From contig JANYEA010000153.1 in NCBI GenBank assembly GCA_025363385.1, positions 1 to 64,000 of the forward strand: a stretch of DNA of 64,000 nucleotides. Direction: 5' to 3'. Below the pieces are notes generated by a model, which searched no databases, was not told where the DNA came from, and worked only from the letters and a program-made list of their open reading frames with translations. This DNA comes from Bacteroidota bacterium. Its GTDB lineage: Bacteria; Bacteroidota; Bacteroidia; Chitinophagales; Chitinophagaceae. Below are positions 17,109 to 26,314 of the stretch, in pieces; the first letter of the stretch is position 1, and every line of letters starts with the position of its first letter. A program made the translations under genes and the position numbers.

Positions 17109-19265
17109 TTAGTTTTTTGTAATCTTACCATTTTCATCTCTATTAAATATCCAGCCAATAAATTTTTCTTTCAATCCTGTTAAATAATCAACACTTTGCT
17201 TTGTTTGAAGTGTAATTTTTCCACCTGATTCAAATACTGTAAGTACTTTCTCAGAAAATAATATCCACTCTTTAGATTTATTAAAGGAGTTTAAACTTTC
17301 AGATTCAATAATTATGATGTCAAAATCTTCTTTTAATTGGTCAAGTTTCAATTCGATATTCTCTGAACTGCTTAATTCCAATAAACTTGCATCAGTTCCC
17401 CTATTACCCATTACTACAATTTCATTTTTAGCCCTGTCGGAATTCAATAATTTTTTACCTGACAAATAATCATCAATAAAAAACTCAGTTTCCGTTTCTT
17501 TTGTGATAACTGGACTTGAAAAATTGCCATCTATCAATAAAACACGCTTTTTTATTTTCAAAAAAGCATAGGCCAAACTCATGGAGAAGAATGATTTACC
17601 CTCACCACTCGTTAAACTATTGATCAATAAAATTTTGGATTTACCCATTTCATTCTCAATCTCAAATCTGCAAGACCGCAACATTTCCCTGAATGCTAGC
17701 ATACTTGCATTTTCTTTAACAGATTCTCCCCATAATGCCTTAAGCTGAATTAAAGAATTCCCCAACAATGGTATTGAACCTAAAACAACCTGATTGGTAC
17801 TATCTGCAAGTTCGCTCGAATTTGAAATTGAATTATCAAAATAAAATACAATGAATAAACCAAGGAGCACTAAAATCAAGCTAACCAAAACAGATACAAT
17901 AACTAATAATATCTTTTTGGAAGCAAGCGCTTGAGAAGGAACACCTACTTCAATTTGTTTTAGTGAAATGGCTAAGCTAGACTCTAAGCTTGATTGATTA
18001 TACCGATTTTGAGCATCCAGGTACTCCCTGCTAGCGATGTCAATAGCACTTTCATAATTTTGAATAGCGGCTTCATGGGGCACTAACACATCATACTGTT
18101 TGTTCAGGCGATTTATTTCATTTGTAAGCGTTGACAAACTGAATTTTGCTAAATCGTAATCTAATTCCAATTTCGCTTTTTGCTGAACAAGGCTTTCTTT
18201 AGAGCTTTGTGGATTCGAAATATATTTATCACTCGCAAGTTGAATTTGAGAGTTGGCTACATTTTTTGCAGAATCGATTTTGTGTTTAATCTTTTCGTCG
18301 TAATTACTCTTAATATATTCATCAGACATATTCAACAAAAACTGCTTTGTGGATGCAATTTGCTGATTAATCGGAACTACAGATGCTTCGAAATATTTTC
18401 TATCTTTTGGATTGAACTTTTCTTCAATATTTTTCAAAGCACCTTCATAAGAAGCAATGTCTTTTTCAGCAGATTGCTTAGTGGTTTGATAATTATTTAA
18501 TTGAGTAAATAAACTCTTAGCCTCTTCACTAGTATTTAGTATCCTATTTCTAACCTTATAAGATTCTAGCTCACCCTTTAAACGTGCCAACTCTGCACCC
18601 TTTTTACTTAAAAGTGTATCTAAAAAATTTACCTTTTTTTGATTATTGTTTTTTATAAAATCAGAATAGTAGGCAATGAATTCTTCATTCGTTGCATTCA
18701 CTACATATGCCGATAAATAAGGATTATCAGAAGTGAAAAACACATCTATATAGTCACTATTATTGGGGCGAAAAATAAGCAGATTCTTTTTAATTTCTTC
18801 ATAGCTATAGCCCATGCTTTTGATAACTTTTATCAAACCTTTTTCGTCTTCATTATAAGGATTTAATGGAGATTTATCGGCATAGTGCTTTTTATATACC
18901 TCAATTGCGTGGGTAATGGCAGATTCATTTAGCTCTTTCAGTAGTTTACTTTTCTTTCTAAAGGGAACTGAATCTGTAAGGTCATGAATCATTAATCGAT
19001 AAGAAACCTGGTCGGAAACTTTTTCAAGTCGCATCATTTCAAGAAGGTTTCCAAACTCAATATTGATTTTATTTTCCTGAAATCCTTCTTTAGAAAGCAC
19101 TTGCTGACTTTGATCAACTAAACCAGTCGACATTCTAGCATGAGATTCATAACTGTCGGCTAAATTTTTAACCAAAAAGAAAGAAACTATTAATGTAACC
19201 ATAGGAACTCCAATGATCAACCATTTTCTTTTGCCTAAAAGCTTAATAAATTTTGCTACTTCCAT
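17109..19265 (-). CDS. Wzc-like chain-length determinant with degenerate BY-kinase domain
   Basis: A 718-residue inner membrane protein. A first helix (residues about 15-32) and a second (about 450-475) enclose a long periplasmic coiled-coil domain of the Wzz/GNVR type. The cytoplasmic domain has a good Walker A (SGEGKS, 553-558) and Walker A' (VLLIDGNFSSP). The Walker B-like segment reads IIIIESES instead of the usual aspartate-containing form. The C-terminus (ENGKITKN) lacks the tyrosine cluster that is autophosphorylated in canonical BY-kinases. It may therefore bind nucleotide without normal kinase cycling. Its start overlaps the TolC-like stop by one base (TAATG), suggesting translational coupling. 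Confidence 0.8.
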   Translation of the reverse strand: MEVAKFIKLLGKRKWLIIGVPMVTLIVSFFLVKNLADSYESHARMSTGLVDQSQQVLSKEGFQENKINIEFGNLLEMMRLEKVSDQVSYRLMIHDLTDSVPFRKKSKLLKELNESAITHAIEVYKKHYADKSPLNPYNEDEKGLIKVIKSMGYSYEEIKKNLLIFRPNNSDYIDVFFTSDNPYLSAYVVNATNEEFIAYYSDFIKNNNQKKVNFLDTLLSKKGAELARLKGELESYKVRNRILNTSEEAKSLFTQLNNYQTTKQSAEKDIASYEGALKNIEEKFNPKDRKYFEASVVPINQQIASTKQFLLNMSDEYIKSNYDEKIKHKIDSAKNVANSQIQLASDKYISNPQSSKESLVQQKAKLELDYDLAKFSLSTLTNEINRLNKQYDVLVPHEAAIQNYESAIDIASREYLDAQNRYNQSSLESSLAISLKQIEVGVPSQALASKKILLVIVSVLVSLILVLLGLFIVFYFDNSISNSSELADSTNQVVLGSIPLLGNSLIQLKALWGESVKENASMLAFREMLRSCRFEIENEMGKSKILLINSLTSGEGKSFFSMSLAYAFLKIKKRVLLIDGNFSSPVITKETETEFFIDDYLSGKKLLNSDRAKNEIVVMGNRGTDASLLELSSSENIELKLDQLKEDFDIIIIESESLNSFNKSKEWILFSEKVLTVFESGGKITLQTKQSVDYLTGLKEKFIGWIFNRDENGKITKN

Positions 19266-19990
19266 TATTTAATTTCTGATAGTTTTTTACCTACAATTGT
19301 TTCAAGACTTGCTTTTGCTATTAAAAGGTTTGCCTCAGCATCGATTACTTTTTTCCGGCCATCTGATTCATAAATCAAAGCCCTTGTAAAAGTTTCAAAG
19401 GTCACTTCACCTTTTTCAAATTTGTATCTAGCCTCTTTTACAACACTTTCTGCCTCAATAGCAATTTTACTTTCAACCCTAAGCAGCACTGAGGTTTGAA
19501 CAAATTTGATATAACGCGCCTTTACTTCACCTTCTAAAATGTTTATTGCTTCTTGTTTTCCAAGTTTTGCCACTTCCAACTCTTCTTTAGATGTTTTAAC
19601 CAAATAAGGCTTTTGCAATAGATTTCCAATATTGATATATAATCCAATCTGAAAACCAGAAAGGGTAGGTTGATTTAAACTCGTTGAACCTCCGGTTGGA
19701 CTATAGTTTAATGTGATCGAGAAAATGTCGAACCAAGAAACATTTGCTTTTTGAATATTAATATTAGCTAGGTCAATTCTCTTTTGATTGATTTTTACAA
19801 TCACATAATTATTCTTAGCTATGTCAATTAACTTATTCAAATAAGTGCCAGAGACTTCAGGCATCATCGTTTCCTGTGCTTTCAACTTAGTAAAAGAGTT
19901 CGCAATTATCAAAATAATAGTTACGGAAACGAACATTTTTAACCTAGCTGAAATTAACTTAAACCTCATTTTATTTGCTTCAACTCCCAT
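19265..19990 (-). CDS. Short TolC-like outer membrane protein
   Basis: A 241-residue protein with a signal peptide (cleavage near TKLKAQ) and long amphipathic helices (ELEVAKLGKQEAINILEGEV, SKIAIEAESVVKEARYKFEK) as in the outer membrane efflux protein family. Between them is a short beta segment (FSITLNYSPTGG). It has about half the length of TolC, that is one structural repeat rather than two. It is the first gene of the export part of the cluster and is translationally coupled to the Wzc-like gene. It may be the outer membrane or periplasmic partner for polysaccharide export. ATG at 19990 is used; a second Met at codon 8 is possible. Confidence 0.65.
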   Translation of the reverse strand: MGVEANKMRFKLISARLKMFVSVTIILIIANSFTKLKAQETMMPEVSGTYLNKLIDIAKNNYVIVKINQKRIDLANINIQKANVSWFDIFSITLNYSPTGGSTSLNQPTLSGFQIGLYINIGNLLQKPYLVKTSKEELEVAKLGKQEAINILEGEVKARYIKFVQTSVLLRVESKIAIEAESVVKEARYKFEKGEVTFETFTRALIYESDGRKKVIDAEANLLIAKASLETIVGKKLSEIK

Positions 19991-20232
19991 ACAGAATAAT
20001 CTTTTAAAGGTGCTAATTGTTTAAACCTAAATCAACCCCATTTCTGCCTTTAAAAGCAGCAGGTAGTAAATTTAAAATCTATAAATTAAAAATAATATTT
20101 AAAGATAATGAATAACCCTAACTATATAGCGTTTTATCAACATCTAATCACTTTAACGTTTAAATATTATTTTTATTTAAATAATGCCTTAAAACATATT
20201 AAAATTTAACTTTAAGCTTTTAAATCAAACTA

Positions 20233-20850
20233 ATGTCGCTAAAAGCAGCCATCAAAAGTAACCCTAGAATCAAAAAATTGATCCATTGGATGCTCATTCC
20301 TTCTGGAGAAGCTAGGCCTAGATTTTGGGTAAAGCTTTTTATCAACCCTTTTTTTCATCAAACAGGTAAAGGATCACAAATTAGATGGCATACAAGAATG
20401 GATGTTCTACCCTTTAATAAATTTGTACTTGGTGCGTCTTCTACCATTGAAGATTATTGTACTATCAACAATGGTGTAGGAGATGTTATCATTGGAAATA
20501 ACACTTTAATTGGCATAGGGAATACCATAATAGGGCCAATAACAATTGGGAATAACGTGATCTTTGCCCAAAACATAGTTGCTAGTGCCTTGAACCATGA
20601 ATATCGTGATCCTAATATTCCCATAAGCAAGCAACCCATTAATACTGCAGCAATTACCATTGAAGATGATTGCTGGATCGCAGCAAATTCTGTTATTACA
20701 GCAGGTGTTAGAATTGGCAAACACAGCGTAATTGCAGCAGGCGCAGTTGTAACAAAAGACGTTCCCCCTTTTTCAGTAGTAGTGGGAAACCCCGCCAAAA
20801 TTTTAAAGAAATTCGATTTCGATTCGGGAATCTGGGAGAGGGTTAATTAA
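20233..20850 (+). CDS. Hexapeptide-repeat acyltransferase
   Basis: A 205-residue left-handed beta-helix protein of the WcaF/MaA acetyltransferase type. Hexapeptide repeats run from about residue 65 (IEDYCTINNGVGDVIIGNNT) to the end, and the active-site His lies in SALNHEYRDP. The C-terminal signature is AAGAVVTKDVPPFSVVVGNP. It probably acetylates a sugar of the polysaccharide. It is the only plus-strand gene inside the cluster and its stop overlaps the convergent sugar transferase stop by 4 bases. The 242 bases before it are very AT-rich and must hold divergent promoters for it and the TolC-like gene. Confidence 0.8.
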   Translation: MSLKAAIKSNPRIKKLIHWMLIPSGEARPRFWVKLFINPFFHQTGKGSQIRWHTRMDVLPFNKFVLGASSTIEDYCTINNGVGDVIIGNNTLIGIGNTIIGPITIGNNVIFAQNIVASALNHEYRDPNIPISKQPINTAAITIEDDCWIAANSVITAGVRIGKHSVIAAGAVVTKDVPPFSVVVGNPAKILKKFDFDSGIWERVN

Positions 20851-22064
20851 ACATTTTCTTTTTGGAAAAGTGCCGGAATTGTTCTTAAAATAAGTATGAT
20901 GTCATTTAAAAAACTATTATTTTTTGCATAGATATTATCTAAAAGAAGACGCTCATTTTCATGCATTTTTCCGGTGCCCCTTTTTTCAACCTGCCATAAT
21001 CCGGTAATTCCCGCAGGCGCTAAAAACCGAAGTGCATATTTATCAGTAGTTAATTTTTCAGCTTCATACAAGGGTAAAGGCCTGTTACCTACAATACTCA
21101 TATCTCCAATTAAAACATTCCAAAGCTGAGGCAATTCATCAATACTGCTTCTTCTGATTAATTTACCTACTCTTGTCATACGGGGATCATCTTTAATTTT
21201 AATAAATGTGGAATCCCGATTATGAATTTTCTGCTCCATATATTCTTTCTCACACATCTGAACCGTATCTGAATAAATAGGAAATTGACAGTCTTCTCCC
21301 ATTGATTTGCAATCTTCACAAAGAAACTCGCAATATGGCTCCCCATCTATTTCTTGTTGATGATGCTTGCTTTTTGTATACTGATTAAGGTGTTTCAGAT
21401 CCTTTAACTTTTTATCAGAATCTAAAAACATAGATCGAAACTTATAAAATTTAAAAATATGATAACCCCTTCCTACTCTAAAAGAATAATAAAATACTGG
21501 GCCCTTTGATTCCAAACGAACTAAAAAGCCTACTACAATAAAAATGGGCGCTAATATTATCAGTGAAGTGCCAGATACAATAATATCAAAAAGACGCTTT
21601 ACAAATGGCGTCCGATATTTTACTGTTTCGTCATCATTTATCCTCTTGGACTTATGAATTTCCACCCAATTTTCAATAATAAAGTTGAACCTTAATTCGA
21701 AATTTTCAATCTTAAAAGGTGTATGGAATATTTCAGCAACTCCAGCCTGGAGTGCGATTTTCATAATTTTATCATTCCAATGCTTACAAATGATTATGAA
21801 AGGTATGTGTAGGTTTTTTTTATTTTTTAATACCTCTAATAATGAAACCCCAGATGGCGACATAACTTCACTCTGACTAATCACAGCTAATACATTCCAT
21901 TCATTTTGATTCCAATGCTCTAATAAATCAATCCCATTTTTGAAAGAGATCAGTTTAGCATCCTTTAAATAACTTTGAGAAAGCATTTGCTCTACTTCTG
22001 CATTGCAATTAACCAATGCAACAACTGACAATTTGGATGGAACTGAATATGAAAGATCTGTCAT
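20847..22064 (-). CDS. Initiating sugar-phosphate transferase with N-terminal pseudo-receiver domain
   Basis: A 405-residue protein with two parts. Residues 1-135 have the length and strand pattern of a response regulator receiver, but the phosphorylation residues are gone: the acidic pair is replaced by Cys20-Asn21, the phospho-Asp by about Gln64 and the conserved Lys by Thr115 (IFHTPF). Residues 145-405 are the bacterial sugar transferase domain (PF02397 type): one membrane helix, KFYKFRSMFLDSD, RRSSIDELPQLWNVL, GNRPLPLYEAE and an APAGITGLWQV end. Between these motifs is an insertion with Cys245, 249, 252, 259 and 271. The enzyme should load the first sugar phosphate on undecaprenyl phosphate. 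It follows the response regulator gene after 15 bases. Confidence 0.85.
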   Translation of the reverse strand: MTDLSYSVPSKLSVVALVNCNAEVEQMLSQSYLKDAKLISFKNGIDLLEHWNQNEWNVLAVISQSEVMSPSGVSLLEVLKNKKNLHIPFIIICKHWNDKIMKIALQAGVAEIFHTPFKIENFELRFNFIIENWVEIHKSKRINDDETVKYRTPFVKRLFDIIVSGTSLIILAPIFIVVGFLVRLESKGPVFYYSFRVGRGYHIFKFYKFRSMFLDSDKKLKDLKHLNQYTKSKHHQQEIDGEPYCEFLCEDCKSMGEDCQFPIYSDTVQMCEKEYMEQKIHNRDSTFIKIKDDPRMTRVGKLIRRSSIDELPQLWNVLIGDMSIVGNRPLPLYEAEKLTTDKYALRFLAPAGITGLWQVEKRGTGKMHENERLLLDNIYAKNNSFLNDIILILRTIPALFQKENV

Positions 22065-22079
22065 ATTATATCAATAAAA

Positions 22080-22481
22080 TCATATTAGATGGCCCGTTCT
22101 TCTTAGAACTACCTTAATTCTAGCTTCTAATTCTTTAGGGTTGAATGGCTTAACAATAAAATCGTCTGCTCCAGCATCCAAACATTTTACAATCATTTCT
22201 GTGCTTTCTTCTCCAGATAATACCATTACAGGAATCGATCTGAAAAAATTACTCCCTTTGATTTGCTTGATAAATTCAAAACCGCCCAACTTTGGCGTTT
22301 TTAAATCTGTTATAATGATATCAGGAATATTTCCATTTTGCAAATATGAAAAAGCCTCTAACCCATCAGAAAAAATCTGTAACTGAAACAGATTACTAAA
22401 ATATTTAGAAAGGATCGATTGCATAAACTTATCATCTTCTACAATAACCATCTTTAATGCATGTGAACCAATAATTGACAT
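22080..22481 (-). CDS. Single-domain response regulator
   Basis: A 133-residue receiver domain with all catalytic residues: Asp16-Asp17 (VEDD), phospho-acceptor Asp59 (IIITDLKTP), Ser89 and Lys111 (FIVKPF). It has no output domain. It is the first gene of the pair with the initiating sugar transferase, whose N-terminus is a degenerate receiver. It could act by protein contact, for example by pairing with the pseudo-receiver through the receiver dimer face. The kinase is not in this window. Confidence 0.85.
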   Translation of the reverse strand: MSIIGSHALKMVIVEDDKFMQSILSKYFSNLFQLQIFSDGLEAFSYLQNGNIPDIIITDLKTPKLGGFEFIKQIKGSNFFRSIPVMVLSGEESTEMIVKCLDAGADDFIVKPFNPKELEARIKVVLRRTGHLI

Positions 22482-22873
22482 ATTAAACTTTATTGATTAT
22501 TGAAATTGTCTTAAGATTTCGGGTGTAAAGGTATATTTCCCTACACAAAAAAAATTAAAATAATGTACACATATCTTTATAATGCAATTTTTTGACCAAA
22601 AATTGTCAATTAATTAATATTAAATTAATTAACAATAAATACATTATTCTTTTTAAAACATTAAAATTATTCATAACTGACCATTACACACGAAAAAGGT
22701 TCCTCACGATATAATTGATTCAGAATGGGCACAAGTTAATAAAAAAATCTTCCTTGAGATTTGCATTGTTTCCTTAATAATTACATAAAAACAGCTCTAT
22801 TAAGTCAAACTTTGCTTAGTTGCTTTGAAGCATTCCTTGTAAATTAGGATCAGCAAATCGATGAAATCCATTT
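22482..22873. other. AT-rich intergenic region between divergent transcripts
   Basis: About 390 bases without a gene, between the divergently oriented response regulator and oxidoreductase/MaoC fusion genes. It holds a small hairpin (CAATTTTT/AAAAATTG with loop TGACC, 22585-22605) and a run of TTAATTAA-type palindromes around 22605-22635. No complete TTTG/TAnnTTTG promoter pair is clear on either strand, although TTTG occurs at 22811 and 22824. Promoters for both sides must lie here. Confidence 0.5.
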
Positions 22874-24382
22874 ATGAAAGCACTATTATGCAAAAACTAT
22901 GGGAATTCGCAAAATTTAGTATTCCAGAATATTGAAGATCCCCAAATATCAGATAAACAGGTATTGATTTCTGTAAAAGCATGCGGAGTTAATTTTCCCG
23001 ACAACCTAATGATACAGGGTAAATATCAGTTTAAACCCAGTTTCCCATTTGCACCAGGTGGTGAAGTATCCGGTATAATAATAGCTATTGGCAAAAAAGT
23101 TACCCATTTTTCAATTGGAGCAAGAGTTTTAGCTCTATGCGGATGGGGTGGCTTTGCTGAACAAGTTGCGGTTGACGAAAACCGTGTTTTCCATATTCCA
23201 GATCAAATCGATATGATTACGGCTGCAGGAACTTTATACAATTATGGTACTTCCTATTATGCCCTGAAACAAAAAGCCGCTATTAAGCCTGGCGAAACAA
23301 TCCTGATTATAGGTGCTGCTGGAGGTGTGGGACTGGCTGCTGTGGAATTAGCTAAAGAAATGGGTGCCATTGTAATAGCTTGTGCCTCTTCAGATGAGAA
23401 ATTAAAGATTTGCAAGACAAAAGGGGCAGATTTTATCATCAACTATAAAAAAGTAAATTTAAAGGAACAAATTCGGGAAATCACTAAAAACAGTGGGGTT
23501 GATATTGTATATGATCCCGTAGGAGGAGAATATGCTGAAGCAGCCCTCAGAACTATGGCCTGGAACGGTAGATACCTTATTATAGGATTTGCCAGTGGTC
23601 AGATACCTCAATTGCCCTTTAATTTACCTCTATTAAAAGGTTGTTCAATCATTGGCATTTTTTGGGGCAGCTTTGCTGAAAAAGAACCCCAGGAGAATCT
23701 TAAAAATATGGGGGAACTAGTACAATGGTTGATTTCTGGAAAAATTAAACCACATATATTTAAAATTTACCCATTAGAAAATGCAGCAGATGCACTTCAA
23801 GATTTACAGGATCAAAAAGTAATTGGCAAAGCAATTATAAAACTGGGAAATTGGATAGAACCCAAGTTAATAGACACCAGTAATAAACTTAAATCTGATA
23901 TTGATCAAGAAGAAATTTTACTTCCCGTTGTAAAGTTTAAAAACAAATTTGAACTTAAAAAAAATATCGGAAGAGAACTTGGTAAAACAAACTGGCTAAC
24001 TATTTCACAAGAAAGAATTAACCAATTTGCAGGAGCTACACTTGATTTTCAATGGATTCATATAGATCCAGAAAAAGCAAAAACATTTCTTCCAGGTGGT
24101 AATACTATTGCACATGGCTATCTTACAATGTCGCTTGTGTCATATTTTGTGTACCAACTTATTTCTATTGAAAATGTAAATTCATTATTAAATTACGGAA
24201 TTGATAAAGCCAGATTCATCTCACCCGTTCCAGTAGAAAGTATCATTCGAATGTCTGCCAGTATTAGTAATGTAGAAGAATTACCGAATGGAAGTATTAA
24301 ACTTTTCTTGCACTGTATTATTGAAATAAAAGGGCAAGAAAAACCAGCTTTTGTTGCTGAGATTATCAGTATGGTTTTTTAA
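22874..24382 (+). CDS. Quinone oxidoreductase (MDR)-MaoC dehydratase fusion protein
   Basis: A 502-residue two-domain protein. Residues 1-330 are a zinc-free MDR reductase of the NADPH:quinone oxidoreductase type: VKACGVNFPDNLMIQGKYQ, the nucleotide motif GAAGGVGLAAVELAKEMGA, and YDPVGGEYAEAALR. Residues about 355-502 are a MaoC/(R)-hydratase hot-dog domain with WLTISQERINQFAGATLDFQ, then the catalytic Asp and His in DFQWIHID and IAHGYLTMSL. The fusion suggests both reductase and hydratase or dehydratase steps on acyl-CoA substrates. The acyl-CoA dehydrogenase gene follows after 33 bases, so the pair probably acts in fatty acid or branched acyl-CoA metabolism. Separate genes are usual; the fusion is notable. 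Confidence 0.8.
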   Translation: MKALLCKNYGNSQNLVFQNIEDPQISDKQVLISVKACGVNFPDNLMIQGKYQFKPSFPFAPGGEVSGIIIAIGKKVTHFSIGARVLALCGWGGFAEQVAVDENRVFHIPDQIDMITAAGTLYNYGTSYYALKQKAAIKPGETILIIGAAGGVGLAAVELAKEMGAIVIACASSDEKLKICKTKGADFIINYKKVNLKEQIREITKNSGVDIVYDPVGGEYAEAALRTMAWNGRYLIIGFASGQIPQLPFNLPLLKGCSIIGIFWGSFAEKEPQENLKNMGELVQWLISGKIKPHIFKIYPLENAADALQDLQDQKVIGKAIIKLGNWIEPKLIDTSNKLKSDIDQEEILLPVVKFKNKFELKKNIGRELGKTNWLTISQERINQFAGATLDFQWIHIDPEKAKTFLPGGNTIAHGYLTMSLVSYFVYQLISIENVNSLLNYGIDKARFISPVPVESIIRMSASISNVEELPNGSIKLFLHCIIEIKGQEKPAFVAEIISMVF

Positions 24383-24415
24383 ATCATACTATTACATTCA
24401 ATAAAAAATTTAAGC

Positions 24416-26221
24416 ATGGCTAAGTATACAAGCATGGAATTTCTACGATTTATTTTATTTGAAGTTCACCATGTTGAAACACTTTTCGAATACGAAAAAT
24501 TTTCTCATCTTGATTCTGAACAAGCATGGATGATTGTGGAATCTGCTAAACAATTAGCAGATCAAGAAATGTTCCCATACTTCAAAATATTAGATGAAAA
24601 TCCCGCATCCTACGACGGGAAGGGAGGTGTTAAAACACACCCACAATTAAAAAAAATAATTCAGGGTGCAGCTGCTCAAAGCTGGATTGGGGGCTCCGCA
24701 AAATTTGAACACGGCGGCTTACAATTACCTGAAATGATTTTTAATACGGGCCATCATATATTTCAATCTGCTAATAATAGTGTTCAAGGCTATCTTGGTC
24801 TTTCTACAGGCTCTGCAGATCTTATTAATAGTTTTGGGAATCAATTACAAATTGAAACTTATGTTCCACCAATCTATGAAGGCCGTTGGCAAGGTACAAT
24901 GGCATTGACTGAACCTCAGGCAGGAAGCTCTCTTTCAGATATCTCCACAAGTGCAAAATCAACTGAAAATGGGTATTACTTAGTGAAGGGGCAAAAAATA
25001 TTTATTTCCGGGGGGCAACATGAGGCAGTAGAAAACTTTGTTCATCTTACCCTCGCAAGAATTGAGGGAGCACCAGCTGGAGTAAAGGGAATTTCATTAT
25101 TTATTATTCCAAAATACAGACCTGAAAAAGATGGCAGCTTAACCTATAATGATGTGTATTGTGCAGGAGATTTTCAGAAAATGGGGCAAAGAGGATATGC
25201 CACAACACATTTGTCATTTGGCGATAACGATGATTGTAGGGCGTATTTAGTTGGTGAACCACATAAAGGACTTTCCTACATGTTTCAAATGATGAATGGC
25301 GCCAGAATAAGTGTTGGGCAATGCGCAGCATCTGTGGCAATGGCAGCGTTTCAGTCTTCCTTGCAATATTGCCTAGAAAGACCTCAGGGAAGATCTGCTT
25401 CAGAAAAGGACCCAACGAAATCACCTACACTTATTATAAACCATGCTGATGTTCAAAGAATGTTATTTACTCAAAAATCAATTGCAGAGGGGTCTTTATC
25501 GCTAGCGATGGAGTGTAATAAATTATATGATCAGGTAAATGGCAGTTCCGGAGAAGTAAAAGAGAACCTTCTGTTGCTTTTAGAGCTACTTACCCCAATT
25601 GTAAAAACATATGCTTCTGAACAGGGAAGCCGTTCTGCTTCTTTGGCCATTCAAACTTTGGGAGGATATGGATTTACCACTGATTTCCCAGTACAACAAC
25701 ATTATAGAGATTTAAAAATAATGTCTTTATATGAAGGTACAACCGGCATACAATCATTAGACTTATTGGGAAGGAAAGTAACCATGCAAAATGGTAAGGC
25801 TATAAAGCTCTTAATGAATTCAATTGAAAACGACTTAAAGTCATCTTTACATTTTGAAACCTTGATCCCTTACTGTACAACTTTAAGCAATGAATTGAAA
25901 AGGATGGAACGTGTACTGGAAAATCTTTCCCGGTATTTACAGAAAGGGGAAGTGGAAAGATATCTTTCTGATGCAACAGTTTTTATGGAAATGGCAGGGT
26001 ATATCATCATTGCTTGGCAGTGGTTGAAAATGGCTTCGGTTTCTGCAGAAAAAATTAGTGAATCAGACTTTAAATCCAATAGTCAATCCTTTTACAAGGG
26101 GAAAATTCATACAATGGAATTCTTTTTCAAGTACGAATTGCCTCATGCTGAAGCCTGTGCAAAAACACTTGAAGATCTGCATACACTAACAAATGTTAAA
26201 AACCAGGAACTTTTTCATTAA
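24416..26221 (+). CDS. Acyl-CoA dehydrogenase
   Basis: A 601-residue flavoprotein of the longer acyl-CoA dehydrogenase class, which carries a C-terminal extension. Family motifs are MALTEPQAGSSLSDIST (FAD and acyl contacts), KGQKIFISGGQHE, QTLGGYGFTTDFPVQQHYRD and SLYEGTTGIQSLDLLGRK, with the Glu expected as catalytic base. Residues about 460-601 form the extra helical domain. It is in an operon with the MDR-MaoC fusion, which can supply hydratase and reductase steps. Chain-length preference cannot be read. Confidence 0.85.
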   Translation: MAKYTSMEFLRFILFEVHHVETLFEYEKFSHLDSEQAWMIVESAKQLADQEMFPYFKILDENPASYDGKGGVKTHPQLKKIIQGAAAQSWIGGSAKFEHGGLQLPEMIFNTGHHIFQSANNSVQGYLGLSTGSADLINSFGNQLQIETYVPPIYEGRWQGTMALTEPQAGSSLSDISTSAKSTENGYYLVKGQKIFISGGQHEAVENFVHLTLARIEGAPAGVKGISLFIIPKYRPEKDGSLTYNDVYCAGDFQKMGQRGYATTHLSFGDNDDCRAYLVGEPHKGLSYMFQMMNGARISVGQCAASVAMAAFQSSLQYCLERPQGRSASEKDPTKSPTLIINHADVQRMLFTQKSIAEGSLSLAMECNKLYDQVNGSSGEVKENLLLLLELLTPIVKTYASEQGSRSASLAIQTLGGYGFTTDFPVQQHYRDLKIMSLYEGTTGIQSLDLLGRKVTMQNGKAIKLLMNSIENDLKSSLHFETLIPYCTTLSNELKRMERVLENLSRYLQKGEVERYLSDATVFMEMAGYIIIAWQWLKMASVSAEKISESDFKSNSQSFYKGKIHTMEFFFKYELPHAEACAKTLEDLHTLTNVKNQELFH

Positions 26222-26314
26222 TGTTTTACTTAATACTAAACTATCCACAACTTCAAAACATTAGATATTTACACAGTTGAATAACTACCTTTATCGCTAT
26301 AAATTGGAAGAAAT

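Noticed and set aside
20233-20850. Acetyltransferase gene as a recently inserted mobile gene
   Set aside because: Base composition matches the cluster, no repeats or transposase flank it, and acetyltransferases are normal members of such clusters.
22585-22605. Hairpin CAATTTTT/AAAAATTG as a terminator
   Set aside because: Both flanking genes are transcribed away from it, so no transcript would end there; the stem is only A/T apart from the outer pair.
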